A program made the position numbers and the translations under genes. From the NCBI GenBank assembly GCA_022925895.1, contig JAKSYS010000080.1:62001-126000 (forward strand): 64,000 nt of DNA, given 5' to 3'. Of this stretch, positions 1-11,592 are shown piece by piece. Position 1 is the stretch's first letter, and each line of letters opens with the position of its first letter. Source of the DNA: Fragilaria crotonensis (Eukaryota; Bacillariophyta; Fragilariophyceae; Fragilariales; Fragilariaceae). The notes below the pieces were generated by a model. The model was not told the DNA's origin. It worked only from the letters and a program-made list of their open reading frames with translations, and searched no databases.

Positions 1-3000
1 GGGAGTGCCCCAAGTAAGAGTTCATCGAGGCCTTCTTCATCCTCTTCCGCGGCCGGTAGAGTTGCTCAGAGTATGCGACCATCCAGTTCTGATGGACTGT
101 TCTCAACTCTAGCACAGACTACCGGTAGAATTAATGCTCACGGGTCTTCCGGTGCAGCGTTCTCCCCACAGCGAAACGCGGGCTTTGAACTGGCTGCAGC
201 TACAGCAGCTCATCAAGGAGTTGTGAATCAGCTCCACGCGCAGGCTCATGCGCATCAACTCCAACTTCAAGCTGCTGCGCTAAACCGCCTCACGCCTGCC
301 GGTGATTTGGCAAATTTCTTTGGAACGAGTTTGCATCAACGACAGGGCTTTCCCAGCCATGCAGATTGGGCAGCCCTAGGGAATGCAACCCAGGCATCGG
401 CAGGTCTCTTGCCATCTCGATCTTCTCGCTGCCCTTGGGTTAAGTCATCACCAGGCGGCTATGCTTGAGCTATCTGCAAGGGATAACGCTACACGGGCCA
501 TGCTCGCAAGGGAGCAACAAGCCTCTGCTGTACACGCTGCCGCAGTTCGTCAAGTGTCTGCCATGAGAGGCGGTGGTTCCATGTCGGGACTTTCTTCGCA
601 GCAAGCCGCCGCACTGATCAGCGCGCGGGCTAGTCAAACCGGGGCGGGCATATTCTCGACATCATCATCCTCACGGTTTGGCCAATTAGGTGGCCACTCA
701 GCAGCCAGTGCAGCAGCTATCTTGTCGTCGCCTGCTGCTGCTGCGTTGATCGGACAATCGCAGCTCTCAGTAGGAGCGATGTCAGGCCATCTGGCTTTGT
801 CTCAGCACGTGGATTCCAGGCCCAGTTCTCAGCACTCAATTTCATCGACGAAATCTACCAGAGGGAAGTCATCGTCTTCCAAGAATAGAAAAGAAAGCGC
901 CGAAGATACCGTGCAAGTCGAAGCAGCAGATCTTTCGATGTCAGGAAAATCTCAAAATGTGGAGAAAGGAAAGCACTCTGGCTCAAAACGAAAGGTGTCG
1001 GAGCTGGCTCCAAGCAGTCAAACGAGCGACCAGGAAACGGATAGCGTACAAGACGAGAAAATGGCAGCTCACGAACCGAGCGACGAGAACAACATTAGCA
1101 TTGCGCAACAATCAGGTGCAGACAGTCCTCCCAGAAAGAGGTTGCCATCGACGGCTACCCGGACTGAATCCCCAAAGCAGGATTCTACAATTACGTCACC
1201 TAACCATGCTCCCTTCCTCACGGCCTGCGATGGGGATGAATGTGCTTCCGCAATCCCAGATGATGTTCCTTCCCCGCAAGCAACTGGCGGAATGCAGTTC
1301 TCTGCACCTCCGGTTCCGCCTTCCCTGGACCCGCAGGTGGCGGCCTGCACACTCGACGGCAGAATCCATGTCGCCATCAGCAATCTCTTCCTCCCGTCCG
1401 GCCAGCTTTGCTCGGTTTCTAAAGCTTCGGTCTTCCTTGAATACATACAGGCCGTGGCTTCAGCAGTTCCGATTCCCAAGGCGTTGGTGAGCAATCCTCT
1501 GAAGGAGCGCCTTAACATCCAAAGCTTGAAGTTGTCCAGTAATGGTGGCCACACTCCGTCAATTCCTCGCGATGTTGTTACAGCGATAGTTTTGGTCTGG
1601 CTCTGGGTCCAACACAAGGATAGTTTCCAAAGAGCATTTGCAAAAAGCGGACGAATCGACGTTGATCCTGAGTGCAAGTGGCTCATCCAAGCAGCTGTAG
1701 ATGCCGCGTCAAGGGCTCTTGTGTCGGAGCTAGCAGAGGCGTTGCAGAATGGTGGGTTATTGGCGTCCGCACTCTCGTCGGCGAGAAACAAAGGTGGCTC
1801 TGGATCAGTGAAGCAGACGGGTATTGAGCTAGATAGACACGCCGTAGCATCGATCACAGTGGATGCGAGGATCGCATCAATCGTAAGTGAAGCCTTGATG
1901 ACGGAATTGTGCATCGATGAGGAGGTGGATACGATACTGCCGATCTACGAAGATGCCGTTCAACTTTTAGACGGGATGCGAGAGCTTGCACTGAAAGCCA
2001 AGTGCAGAGAGCGTGTACTCTTAGCGGCAGTCATAGCTCAACGGGCAACGATGTCGGAAACGTTTGCTGATGCTTATGTCAGCTCAATGGTGCGTGGTGG
2101 AGAAGCACTCGGTCACGGCGAACTTTTCGAAATGGTGCAGGATGAAATAACTTCAACGTCGACCATGATGCCTTACGACATTTTCTCTGACGAAACAAGG
2201 GCTTGGGAGGATCCCTGTAGACCTGCAAATGGTTTTACCTCCAACCTGAGTGGAGAAGATCTCGTTAGACGAGCTCATGCACGTGCAATGATAATCAAAT
2301 CACTGAAGAAAATGCAAGATCGCAACCGCATCAAAGGTGGAACATCTGACTCAGGACCGTACGCTGAACGCCCTCACTTGCAAGGGCAAACCTTGCTCGA
2401 AGCGAAGGCCGTTCAACGCACACAAAGCGGTTCGTTGAAGCGGCGGACATCAGTTTCTTTGCCTGAACAACCAGCACGCGTCTGGACAGGCGCTGGTCAA
2501 ACAAACAGCGTACACCAGTACAACCCACAGCACGTCTCCACGCCCTTGTTCTGGGACACCACCTCCATCGAGAACATGCCTTACGGTCAACATTCCCATT
2601 CGTATCGGCCTTGTGCATTGTCCTTGAGCAGTCCAGAGTTGATGAAGGGGGAGGCAGCGGGCAACGATCAGAGAGCGCGCAGTGCCTCCTCTACCATCAC
2701 GTCTTCTCAGCAAGGGCTGCAAGGCGATGCGACCAGCAGCGGTACATCCCTCCGACGAAGCACGGAAGAGGTTGATTGGGCGGACGTCGCGAAGGCTTTC
2801 GTGACAGTTGATCTGGCAGAGGGATCTATACCTCGAGACGACGAGCGTCGAAGGCGAGTTCACCTGGCCATCAACAAGCTCGAAACCGTTTGAGCACAAC
2901 CATCTTTGCTCCATTCTGCAATCGCGTCGATGATTCGGTTATTGTGAATGGAGAGAGTGATTCTGGAGAAGAGGATCTTAGAGATGAAACCATTCTCAGG

Positions 3001-3117
3001 AGACATCAAGTTGTTCTTGATAGCATGAAGGAGAGGCTCGATAAATTCATGGAGGGTCGCACCACCGCAGGCCAGCGCGCACGGCAACGAGCTCAGGCTC
3101 GCGCCGCGGAAAAGTAG
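1..3117 (+). CDS. Ser/Ala-rich protein of unknown function, 5' end outside the window, two frame breaks
   Basis: The reading frame is already open at base 1, so the gene begins upstream. Frame 1 is used to about position 440, frame 2 from there to 2893, and frame 1 again to the stop at 3117. The first switch needs one base removed in 404-445. The second is repaired by one extra T in the TTT run near 2889, after which the product runs straight into a charged C-terminal helix (codons about 2950-3110). The N-terminal third is low-complexity Ser/Ala/Gln. A central region has Lys/Arg/Ser-rich stretches that resemble nuclear localisation signals. The segment coded by about 1320-2200 looks globular and helical. 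I recognise no family. A nuclear, disordered regulatory protein is a guess from composition only. Either these are consensus errors or the gene is decaying. Confidence 0.6.
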
Positions 3118-4444
3118 AGGCCGTGAAGACAAAGGAGTGGTCGATGACATGCTCGATAAATCGCAGGTCAGCGCGCCAGGCTTCGAAGTTAAGCTCGTCC
3201 TGCGGGCTGGTAGCTGCTCCAATACGCCATGATTTGGTTGTTGGCGCTTGAGGAATCAGCAAGAGTTGGCGAACCATAGTTGCATCAGAGATGCGAAGTC
3301 TTGAGTCGCAATGAATTCCCGCATACTACTAGTTGTACCGTACTGCGAGTCTGCATGTGTTCCATCGTCACACATCTCTATAGTATTCAGTGCAGTACAG
3401 CACAAAGTGTCATCGGACATTTTCACGGTATTCAAGAAATATCAAAGTCACACATTCTAGTAGGGTTGAGGACAAACGTTCTTTTGACCAGTTTTGCTCT
3501 TTGGAAACGTTGTTCCTGTACGTGCTGCTGCTGCACGGGTTGAGGACGAAAGGATGTGATGGTTCAAGGTTGAAACGAAACGAAATAGCACTTTGCAGTA
3601 CTTTCCTGTCCTCGCAGTAATATCATTGGCACAGGTAAGGGAATGCGAATGCTCTTCTGATTGGAAGTAGATCGAGAAACATGAAAATACGCTTTCTGGT
3701 CTCTAACAATATGATCGGTGGTGCGCAGCAACACATCGTCTTTCTTTTTACACAGTGCATAGAATTCTTTGCATATTGTTCTATATGCCATCTTACCTTC
3801 ACAATGTGTATCTTCCTAAAGAAAAGGAGCTGAAACAAACTGCTAGTCTTAGGAGGCGACAGCGAATCTTGGCCATCATGCTTGTTCTTCTTGCGACGCG
3901 GAAAATGAGGGAATCGACCAGGATTGCTCGAACGCGCGTTGCGCGTCGACTGTACTGTACTGTACTGTACTGTACTGTACTTTTGCTACATGTTACATGT
4001 AGCAAAATGCCTAATGCAAAATGCACGATGTGTTCAGTACTTGTATTCTTCTATTCGTGTACTGTATTCGTGTATTGCTGCTGTTCGACAGAGTACAAGT
4101 AGTACGGTAGTACGAATACTTGAACTCCAGTAGAGTAGATAGCTACTCTTCTTACAACTGTACTGTTGAACTCCAGCTACCGGTACTACTAACCCAGAGT
4201 CGAAGTATCAAGCATGAATGCGTTGTCAGCCAGGAAGCCAGGAGTATTGTACTTGTAGTACGATACAACATTCATTTCTTCCGTGAACAGCGTAACTTGA
4301 GCACCGGGAATTGTGCACGAAATTTCCGAAATGTAGCTTATCCACCACGTGTTTCGACTTTAGCGATGTGCAAGATTCCTTTTTTTCTTGCAACTCTGTT
4401 CCTTAAAATTACAGTCCAAACAAGATCCACCATTGAATATAATT
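3118..4444. other. Intergenic spacer with GTAC-rich motifs and a (TACTG)n microsatellite
   Basis: No convincing gene is seen. A pentanucleotide run of five to six TACTG units lies near 3950-3980, and short palindromes containing GTAC cluster at 4040-4270. A 76-codon minus-strand ORF at 3047-3277 is open but unrecognised. Confidence 0.5.
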
Positions 4445-4864
4445 ATGACCAATGACAAGGACGATGGTCAAGCAACACCGCCCAGGCAACCAATTCAAGA
4501 ACCAGCACCATTGGAAGCACCACCGCCACCATTGCCTCCACAAAGGCAAAGGCACTTCAAAATTCTTGAGAAGCTTGCTTCTTTTGTCCGCAATGTGAGG
4601 AGGAAGATGGGCGAAGGGTTGTCACAACATGCCGCGTGTGAGGATCTCAACATCCATCGCGGCATATGGGTGAAGCAGCTTGGAGACTTTGGGCAAGAAC
4701 AAAATAACAAGTCAAGGAGCCTGTGTCGAGGACGAATCTCATCTCTGGCACCATTCCAAAATGAGTTACTTTGCTTAATTTTTGAACTTCGCAAACAGGG
4801 CATGGCAGTGTCCATTTCCATAGTGAAGATTAAAGCAGCGCAATTGTCTACAGAATTTGCGTAA
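4445..4864 (+). CDS. Short transposon-associated ORF with a possible helix-turn-helix
   Basis: The ATG at 4445 is the first methionine of this frame and gives 139 residues. A Pro-rich N-terminus is followed by two helical segments. The second is a Leu-Arg-Lys-Gln-Gly-Met-Ala-Val stretch near the C-terminus, which resembles the DNA-binding helices of Tc5/CENP-B-type proteins. It ends about 1 kb upstream of PIF/Harbinger transposase remnants on the same strand, so it may be the second ORF of that element or a relic of another transposon. DNA binding is inferred from resemblance only. The frame ends abruptly at 4862-4864 without a recognisable domain end, so it may be truncated. Confidence 0.35.
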   Translation: MTNDKDDGQATPPRQPIQEPAPLEAPPPPLPPQRQRHFKILEKLASFVRNVRRKMGEGLSQHAACEDLNIHRGIWVKQLGDFGQEQNNKSRSLCRGRISSLAPFQNELLCLIFELRKQGMAVSISIVKIKAAQLSTEFA

Positions 4865-5151
4865 AAATTGGAAGTTGTGCAGTACAATGCTGCATGAGGC
4901 TCGTTCATATAGAGCCTCTTTTTTGTGGAGGTCTGCAAATCCCGCAAAAAAAGCTGCAACGTCAGCGCAAATTCAAAAAACTTGCGGAGGGCTTCCAGGG
5001 TCATAACCCCCGCAACTCAGATCTTTGGATGTGCGGGGGTTATGGGTTCAAAGGGATCAGAATGACTCCGCAAGCTGGTGCTGACCATCAATTCATGTTT
5101 CACGAAATCGTTTTTGCAAATTCTCGAGCGTGCAAGGGATTATGACTGTAA

Positions 5152-6290
5152 ATGTCGTGCACAGTTCATAGTAACAATCAGTTCTTGGCAGCAATGAAAA
5201 TAGCAGGTGGTACATTTGCATCCTTTGTTGCAAGGCTTACTGCTACAACCTCTTTATTGGAAGAAATGAGATCAAAGAAGAACAGGAGGAATAAAAGAAG
5301 TGAGCAATCTCCCTCCATATTTGATCAGCGCCTACATTGGGAGGCGTTTTTGTCAAAGCATGCTGGCAGACCAAATCTGAGACGGCACCTACAAATGTCA
5401 GAAGACTCTTTTATTTGATTACTGTCTTTAGTCAGGGAGAAGTTGGAGATTGATCGACACATGGGAAGTCTGAGAGGTGGTCCAATACTTCCAGAATGAC
5501 GCCTCTATGCATGTTTGCGGTATCTGGCTGGTGGGTCATATTCGGATATCAAATTTTCACCGGTATGTCTGTTGCATTGCTTTATCGTGTTGTTTGGAAA
5601 TGCATTGATGCTATCAATGAATGTGATGACTTGGCTGTTAAACTTCCAAAAACATTGGAAGAAGTCAAAGAGGCTTTGAGGGGATTTGAAACGATAAGCA
5701 CGCACGAAGGATCTATATGGAATTGTGTCAGTGTCATCGATAGATACCACTTACAAATTCAGACGCCATCAAAAAAGGAGGAATAGAACGTACAATCCTT
5801 TTTCTCTGGTCATTACCAGACACATGGCCTTAACAATCCTTTTTCTCTGGTCATTACCAGACACATGGCCTTAACATACAGGCATACAGGCCGCATGTGA
5901 CCATCATTGTCGCTTCACTTCCCTTGGTGTTGCAGGACCTGAAGTGATTGGGGATCGAGATGCGATCAAAATGGTGAAATTAGGTTCGTCGGTCGAAGGT
6001 CTTCCTGGCCTCTATTGTGCTATTGGCGATTGTGCCTACACTGCAAGTGAACACCTCATACTACCCATCTATAGGGGTGAGATGGCCCAGCGAAGTGACA
6101 ACTTCAATTTTTTTTCGAGTCAGCTTCGCATCCGAATTGAAATGGCATTCGGGCTCATGGTGAAAAAGTGGGGAATTCTCGCTTGACCGCTCTCAATTAA
6201 GATGATAAAGATGAAGAGGTTGATGGTAGCAATTGCACGGCTTCACAATTTTGTATCAACGAGCGCCTCCAAGCAAAGCAACACAATAAT
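5152..6290 (+). pseudogene. PIF/Harbinger DDE transposase, degenerate
   Basis: Pieces in several frames line up in the order of a Harbinger (DDE_4-type) transposase. They are an N-terminal helical part (5194-5418), a middle part with a Ser-Val-Ile-Asp segment carrying the first catalytic Asp (5739-5741), a Gly-Asp-Cys-Ala-Tyr segment with the second Asp (6028-6030), and a final Ile-Glu-Met-Ala-Phe-Gly segment with the Glu (6139-6141) followed by the usual Trp-Gly-Ile-Leu. A Leu-His-Asn-Phe motif near 6240 is typical of the family C-terminus. Stops and frame changes lie near 5416, 5497, 5785 and 6184, and a 41-bp tandem duplication falls between the first and second catalytic Asp. This copy cannot encode an active enzyme as written. 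The order of motifs makes the family assignment fairly safe. Terminal repeats of the element were not found. Confidence 0.65.
5792..5873. repeat. 41-bp perfect tandem duplication
   Basis: The segment beginning ACAATCC at 5792 is repeated without change from 5833. The two copies sit inside the transposase relic and disrupt it. Confidence 0.9.
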
Positions 6291-8119
6291 CACTGTCTTT
6301 ATTTGCCATCGGCGTCAAAGTAGGAGACTAAGCAAAGAAGTGGTTAGGGTGGAATCGTAAAAGAAAGGTTTGTTGGCAGAAGATTCTCAGACTGAAATTG
6401 AAAGTGCCCACTGATAAGTATGACATCATAGCTTCTTGTCACTACTAAGGAACTATGCAGACCAGCACTAACTAACGAGTGGATGAAGCATCGTCAAGAT
6501 ACTAGCGCCACGTACGGTACTCTATTTGAAGATGACAAATATAATGTCAAAGTTGATGGTCTGGCAACGGCAGTCCACTCCAAGCCAAGAGCAGCACCAA
6601 TGCTGATGATGATGGACGATAATCCCTCCTTGCAATTTCGATCATCATCGTCGCTCCAGTGCACTTCTAGCTAAGGAAAGGTGATGAGCATATCAGATAT
6701 CACATAACTGGGAGCTACCTCAAAGATTACTTGCAACGTCGACATTTATGAAGTGAAGCGGTCTGGCAAATGGTTGATCAGACTGCCTTTGGCAGACATT
6801 TCAGATTTGCTTCCTGGCACATCAATCAAGGCAGCTGAAATTTGTTCAGGGAAAATGCTCATTGGATGGCAATCTGCTCTTCAGGGGTTCCATCCCACCA
6901 GCAATTCTTGATGACACTGGGAGGAATGTTGCTGGCTGATTATGACAAGGTAGACCTGTTACCAGCTGGAAGAAGTTGCACACACAAGGCACTGACAGCA
7001 ATCTGCTGATAAGACGTTTGCTTGCGAAAGGTGCAAATCAGCCGGGTTCAGAGGAAGAAGATTTCGGGAACAATGATGCTGAAGCATGTTCTACTGCCTT
7101 CGTTTGTTCAATGATGCCCTGATTTGACTGTCATCTGCCTGTACTCTTTGGCTGGTTATGTTGCGTTGCTGCTGGTGGTGATTAGTGCACATTAATTGTG
7201 TTTGGCCAAGGAGTTCTGTTCAAGTTAGCATTGTTTTCTTGAGTGAAGTCATCATGGAAAGTTGTAGTGCTCTCCTTAGGGAGGCAATCCAGCTAATTAG
7301 ATTGCCAGGTGCTGAGACAATGAAGTGGAAGGCTGATTTGGTAGTTGTGGTGATGCCATTGCTAAGAAAGGCGTTTCACATTAAGTTAAGATGAAGAACT
7401 TGTCGATAGAAGCTTTAGTGGCACGACCTCCACATCTGCCCACTCGGAATTTGTGTACAATACTGGTGTCTCTTATGAAGTGCATGGAGGGCATGGCCAA
7501 GTCACCTTGCAATCACTGTTGAAAGCACATCAGAAGGTGCGTAATGGTGAGCTTTCCTTTACATGGCGAGATTTAGGCAGTTAATGGTGATAATATGGTT
7601 GCTTTTAACAATATTATTGTTATAACTGACATTTACATAGGTAAATCATACACGTGTATGGGGCATATGTACTAATGCGTAGCTAGATATCGGCATGTCT
7701 TCTTATTTAATGCAACATTGAAGGTTTGTTCATAAATTTTACATTTTATAGATGTAACATTTGAAAACTTTTGCTGTTCGCTTTGGACATTTGTGATGTA
7801 GTATGGAACATTGGATTGTAATTTTACATTTTATTTTCTTATTTAACGACATGCACCGGCGATTGTGCGCATATTTTACCGCCAATTCTGCCATTTGATT
7901 TGGATCTTGCGCGCTTTAAAATTTTCCACTGAACGTAAAGTTTAAATGTGTAACCATGCTTTGTACCCACTCAAAATTTCATGTCATTGTTTCACACGAG
8001 TATGTATCTTGCAAACGTTTTGCTGTTAAGTATTCACTCTTGTAATTGTATTTGTCCAGTCACATAAATGGTTTTTTTCACAATCATCGATTCACTTTTG
8101 ACTTTCAAGAACTGCTTTC
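6291..8119. other. Non-coding or heavily decayed transposon sequence
   Basis: Only short ORFs (6483-6674, 7185-7394) are present and none is recognisable. A fragment near 6750-6900 can be read as Trp-rich protein pieces broken by stops, so it may be an old element, but I cannot name it. From 7560 to 8045 the sequence is AT-rich with no visible gene. Confidence 0.4.
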
Positions 8120-11100
8120 ATGTCATCGGTGCCAACTGGTGGTAGTGTTCGTTGTGCATGTTGCAATGCAGCTTTCCATCGACTGTCCAGTCACCTTTCT
8201 TGGAATGCACGTTGTGCCGCTTTCTACGATAGCTTGCCATCAGATATGGTCAACAACGGAGTTCTTGATGACGTGCACAGACCTGATGCTTCAGATTGCA
8301 ACGAGGAATGTGATACCGCTGGTGCAGGACAATCAAGAAAAAATTCTAGGCGTGAAACAACAGTTGACAAACCAATTGATGACCATAACAATGAAGGGTT
8401 TGATGACGACTTTGGTATGATGTCTGATGGTGATGTCTCTGTATGTAACAGCAGTGAAGAATCAGAGGATGAGAGCGAGGACAATGAGATCCCTGATGGG
8501 ATCATTTTGGACTTGTACGAGGAAATGCAGGAGTTACGATTGAATCCATTCGGTTTGGACAGGTTCTCTGGTGAAGAAAAGGTACATATAGAGTTATTGC
8601 ATCTACTGAAGGAACTAAAAGCGCCACTGAAAGCCTTTTCAGGCATTCTCAATTGGGCTGCAAAGGCAAATGGCCAGGGTCACATATTCCATCCCGACTG
8701 CCAACCTTCTCGCCGCAAGGTTGTCCATAACTTGTATTGTCGGTACAACATGAAGGGATTGATTCCGAAGGAGAAGTTGTTCTACCTCCCTTACTCCAGG
8801 AGGACAGTACCAATGATATATTTCGATGCCAGGGAAGTCTTCGCATCCCTACTCTCCTGCCCTTTGCTGAATCGTGATGAAAACTACCTATTCGATTCGC
8901 CAGAAAAGGATCCTTTCATTGGTCCCCCCAAATCATCGATGATTGGTGACATCAACACAGGACAGTGCTACCGAAAGACATACGAAGCCCTCGTGAAAAA
9001 TCCAGATGTCGATATGATTTTACCCACAATCGTGGCCATGGACAAGACACAGGTCGACACTTACGGTAGGCTTCAAATGGAGCCACTGACCATATCCCAT
9101 GGTCTTCTGAAGCACAGTGTTCGTTCGAAGCACACCGCAATGCGAATTCTTGGTTATGTTTGTCATAGCAGCCCTGCACACCAAACCAAGATGCAAGGCG
9201 GTGTTCCTGATACTGTTACACCGCGCCCATACCTGCCTGACGGCAGCGTGATTGCCCGTGTACCCCTGAAACCACTCCCAGGTTTGCCATGGGCAACATA
9301 TTTACTCAACGAGATGCACCTTCAGATTGAGTTCATCCTCGAAGTATCGGGATACCTTGACCTCCAACGTCACGGATTCAAGTGGAATCTCCATTACAAC
9401 GAGAGAGTGTATCCAGTGGTGCTGCACCCCTATATTCCCTTCATCATTGGGGATACCGAGGACACGATCGCCTCTGTGGGCATTACACTGCCCGATTTGA
9501 AAAGGTCAAGCAGCTTTGCCGTGTTTGCGAATGCCCCACACGTTTATCAGGGTACTCGAAGGCAAAGTTTAACCACAGGAAACCAGCAGCCATAAACCGA
9601 TTAATCGCTGGTGCCAACTCAGCTGTAAGTCAAGTAGGTGCCACCGCAAACCTGAACGCACTCAAAGACATGTCACAAAACTATCTGCGCAACGGCTTTG
9701 GCAGGGCTCGTTTCGGATCACACAATGAGCGCGGAATTTTTGGCGCATGCCCTGGTGAGATGTTGCACCTTGTATCGCTAGGTTGGTTCAAGTACTGCCT
9801 CGAAGCGTTCGCATCCCAAGCGGGGGCAAAATTCTGTGGCAGTGAAACGTTATGACGCGCTGTGTGCAAGAATTGGCACACAATTGTCAAGACATAGTGA
9901 TCGTGACCTCCCAGAATGAACTTTCCCAAGGGCTTCTCATCTGGTACAAATCTCATGGGTCACGAGATCACTGGATGCCTCCTGGTGAAGTTGTTTGCAC
10001 TTCATACCACCTCATTCAAGAACATATTCCCGACCAAGAAGAAGCCCCCCAAGAAGGTGATGGCGAAGCACACGAAGGTGAACCACATGAAGCCCAAGGC
10101 GAAGAAGGCGGGGGAGCCAGAAGGCAAGGCAAAGAAGAAGAAGGCGAAGAGCAAGGCAACGAAGAGCATCCCCACCCATCCCGATCACAATCTCCGCTTC
10201 GAATGCCATGTATCGGATTGGATATTGGCCGTGTCGTCACTCCTCCAGTGGCACCAGTGGATGAAGCAACCGGAAATGCCAAGGCATCAAGTCGTGAAGT
10301 CCAAATACGCAGTCCAGTGGCTCATGCGCAATGTTGCAAACATCTGTCCTCGACAAACTGGAATGGGAAACAACACGATCAAGAATCATCTGGTGTTACA
10401 CATTTGCGAAGATATTTTGGACCATGGTGTGCCCGAGAATGTGAACAGTGCCTACGCTGAATCTGCTCACATACCACTTTCCAAGATGACAGCCCGGAAC
10501 ACACAAAAAAGGGCGAAGACTTTCACGAAGCAAGCGGCAGAACGATATGTAGAGAACCTCGCCATTTCGTCAGCAGTTTATGACATGGAATGCGACCACG
10601 CCAGCATGGCGAGGGGAAGGTCAGCAGCGGCAGAGGACAGCAACACATCAGCAGATAAGTGGAAGCTTGGCGGCCGGAGGTTCACGATCTCATGGCCTCT
10701 TGGCGATGCACGTCCATCATTCCAGTGGTTTCGCAAGTATCCAGGGGATCATCCCCATGGAGACTCCCTGCAGGGGAAGGCAATGCATTACCTTGCAACG
10801 TATTGTTTGCCCCATACAGGGGATGGGGAGCTTCGGTGTAGCACAGAGTTCATCTCCGCTGAGGGACACAAATACAGGGCCCATCCAAGCATCTATGACG
10901 GTCAACCATGGCATGACCACGCCATGGTCGAGTGGCCAAACTATAAGTATCCCCATCCCCTCCCAGCCTTCATCCACACGTTCATTGACTTGCGAGACCT
11001 GCCTCCGATCACGAGGATCAACATCCCCGAAGTTGGACAAGAACCCATTAAAGCTGGCGTGTATGCACTGGTGCACTCATTCCTTGCCATCGACGAGGAA

Positions 11101-11565
11101 AACACCAGAATGGACAGCAACACCATGATTGGGCGTTACAAGATGTGGTACCACGATGAAGAAGCAACATACCCGATTTTATATCTGATCGACGTCAGAA
11201 ACATCGTGGGACCAACGATTGGAATTCGCGATGTTGACCCCACTGTTCGTGAACAAGACGAGTCTTTCCTCTTCCTCTTCCTAAGGAAAGAAGAGTGGGC
11301 ATCAGCGTGGGACACCATGATCACAAGCTGCCACAAAGACAGGCATAAACCAACTTTTGAGAAGGATTACGAAGTGAAGGTTCGTAATGAAAGAGATGGT
11401 GATCATGATGAAGACGAGGATAATGATGAAGACGAGGATGATGATGAAGATCAGGATGACAACGACGATGATGAAGGTGATGATGAGTCGGATGACGACG
11501 ACGAATCCGAAGTTGATATTGTTGCCATCAGGTCACATGAAACACGGAAGAAACAGCGAAGGTAG
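8120..11565 (+). CDS. Plavaka/KDZ-like transposase with frame breaks
   Basis: The product starts at ATG 8120 with paired Cys residues (Cys-Ala-Cys-Cys...His...His), which could be a zinc finger, then an acidic linker and a long transposase-like region. A segment near 9440-9520 reads Gly-Asp-Thr-Glu followed, after a one-base slip at about 9461, by His-Asp-Arg-Leu-Cys-Gly-His-Tyr and a Cys-x2-Cys pair. This resembles the RNase-H-fold core of Plavaka elements (KDZ superfamily). A conserved-looking Lys-Gly-Phe-Ser-Ser-Gly-Thr-Asn-Leu-Met-Gly-His-Glu segment follows at about 9922-9963. Two more slips lie at 9840-9855 and about 9910. The C-terminal part (about 10640-11380) is globular and ends in a long Asp/Glu tail. 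I call the family from this layout and not from a search. Whether it is active depends on whether the three breaks are real. Confidence 0.6.
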
Positions 11566-11592
11566 ATGTCATCTTTGCTATTAAAAGTGTTT

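Noticed and set aside
404-454. Possible GT-AG intron near the first frame break
   Set aside because: It is 51 bases long, a multiple of three, so removing it would not correct the frame.
1069-1914. 281-codon minus-strand ORF
   Set aside because: It lies wholly antisense to the Ser-rich gene and has no protein-like motif of its own; a shadow of that frame.
3047-3277. 76-codon minus-strand ORF with a Trp-Arg-Ala-Asp-Leu-Arg-Phe stretch
   Set aside because: It partly overlaps the end of the Ser-rich gene antisense and has no recognisable family; kept only as a remark.
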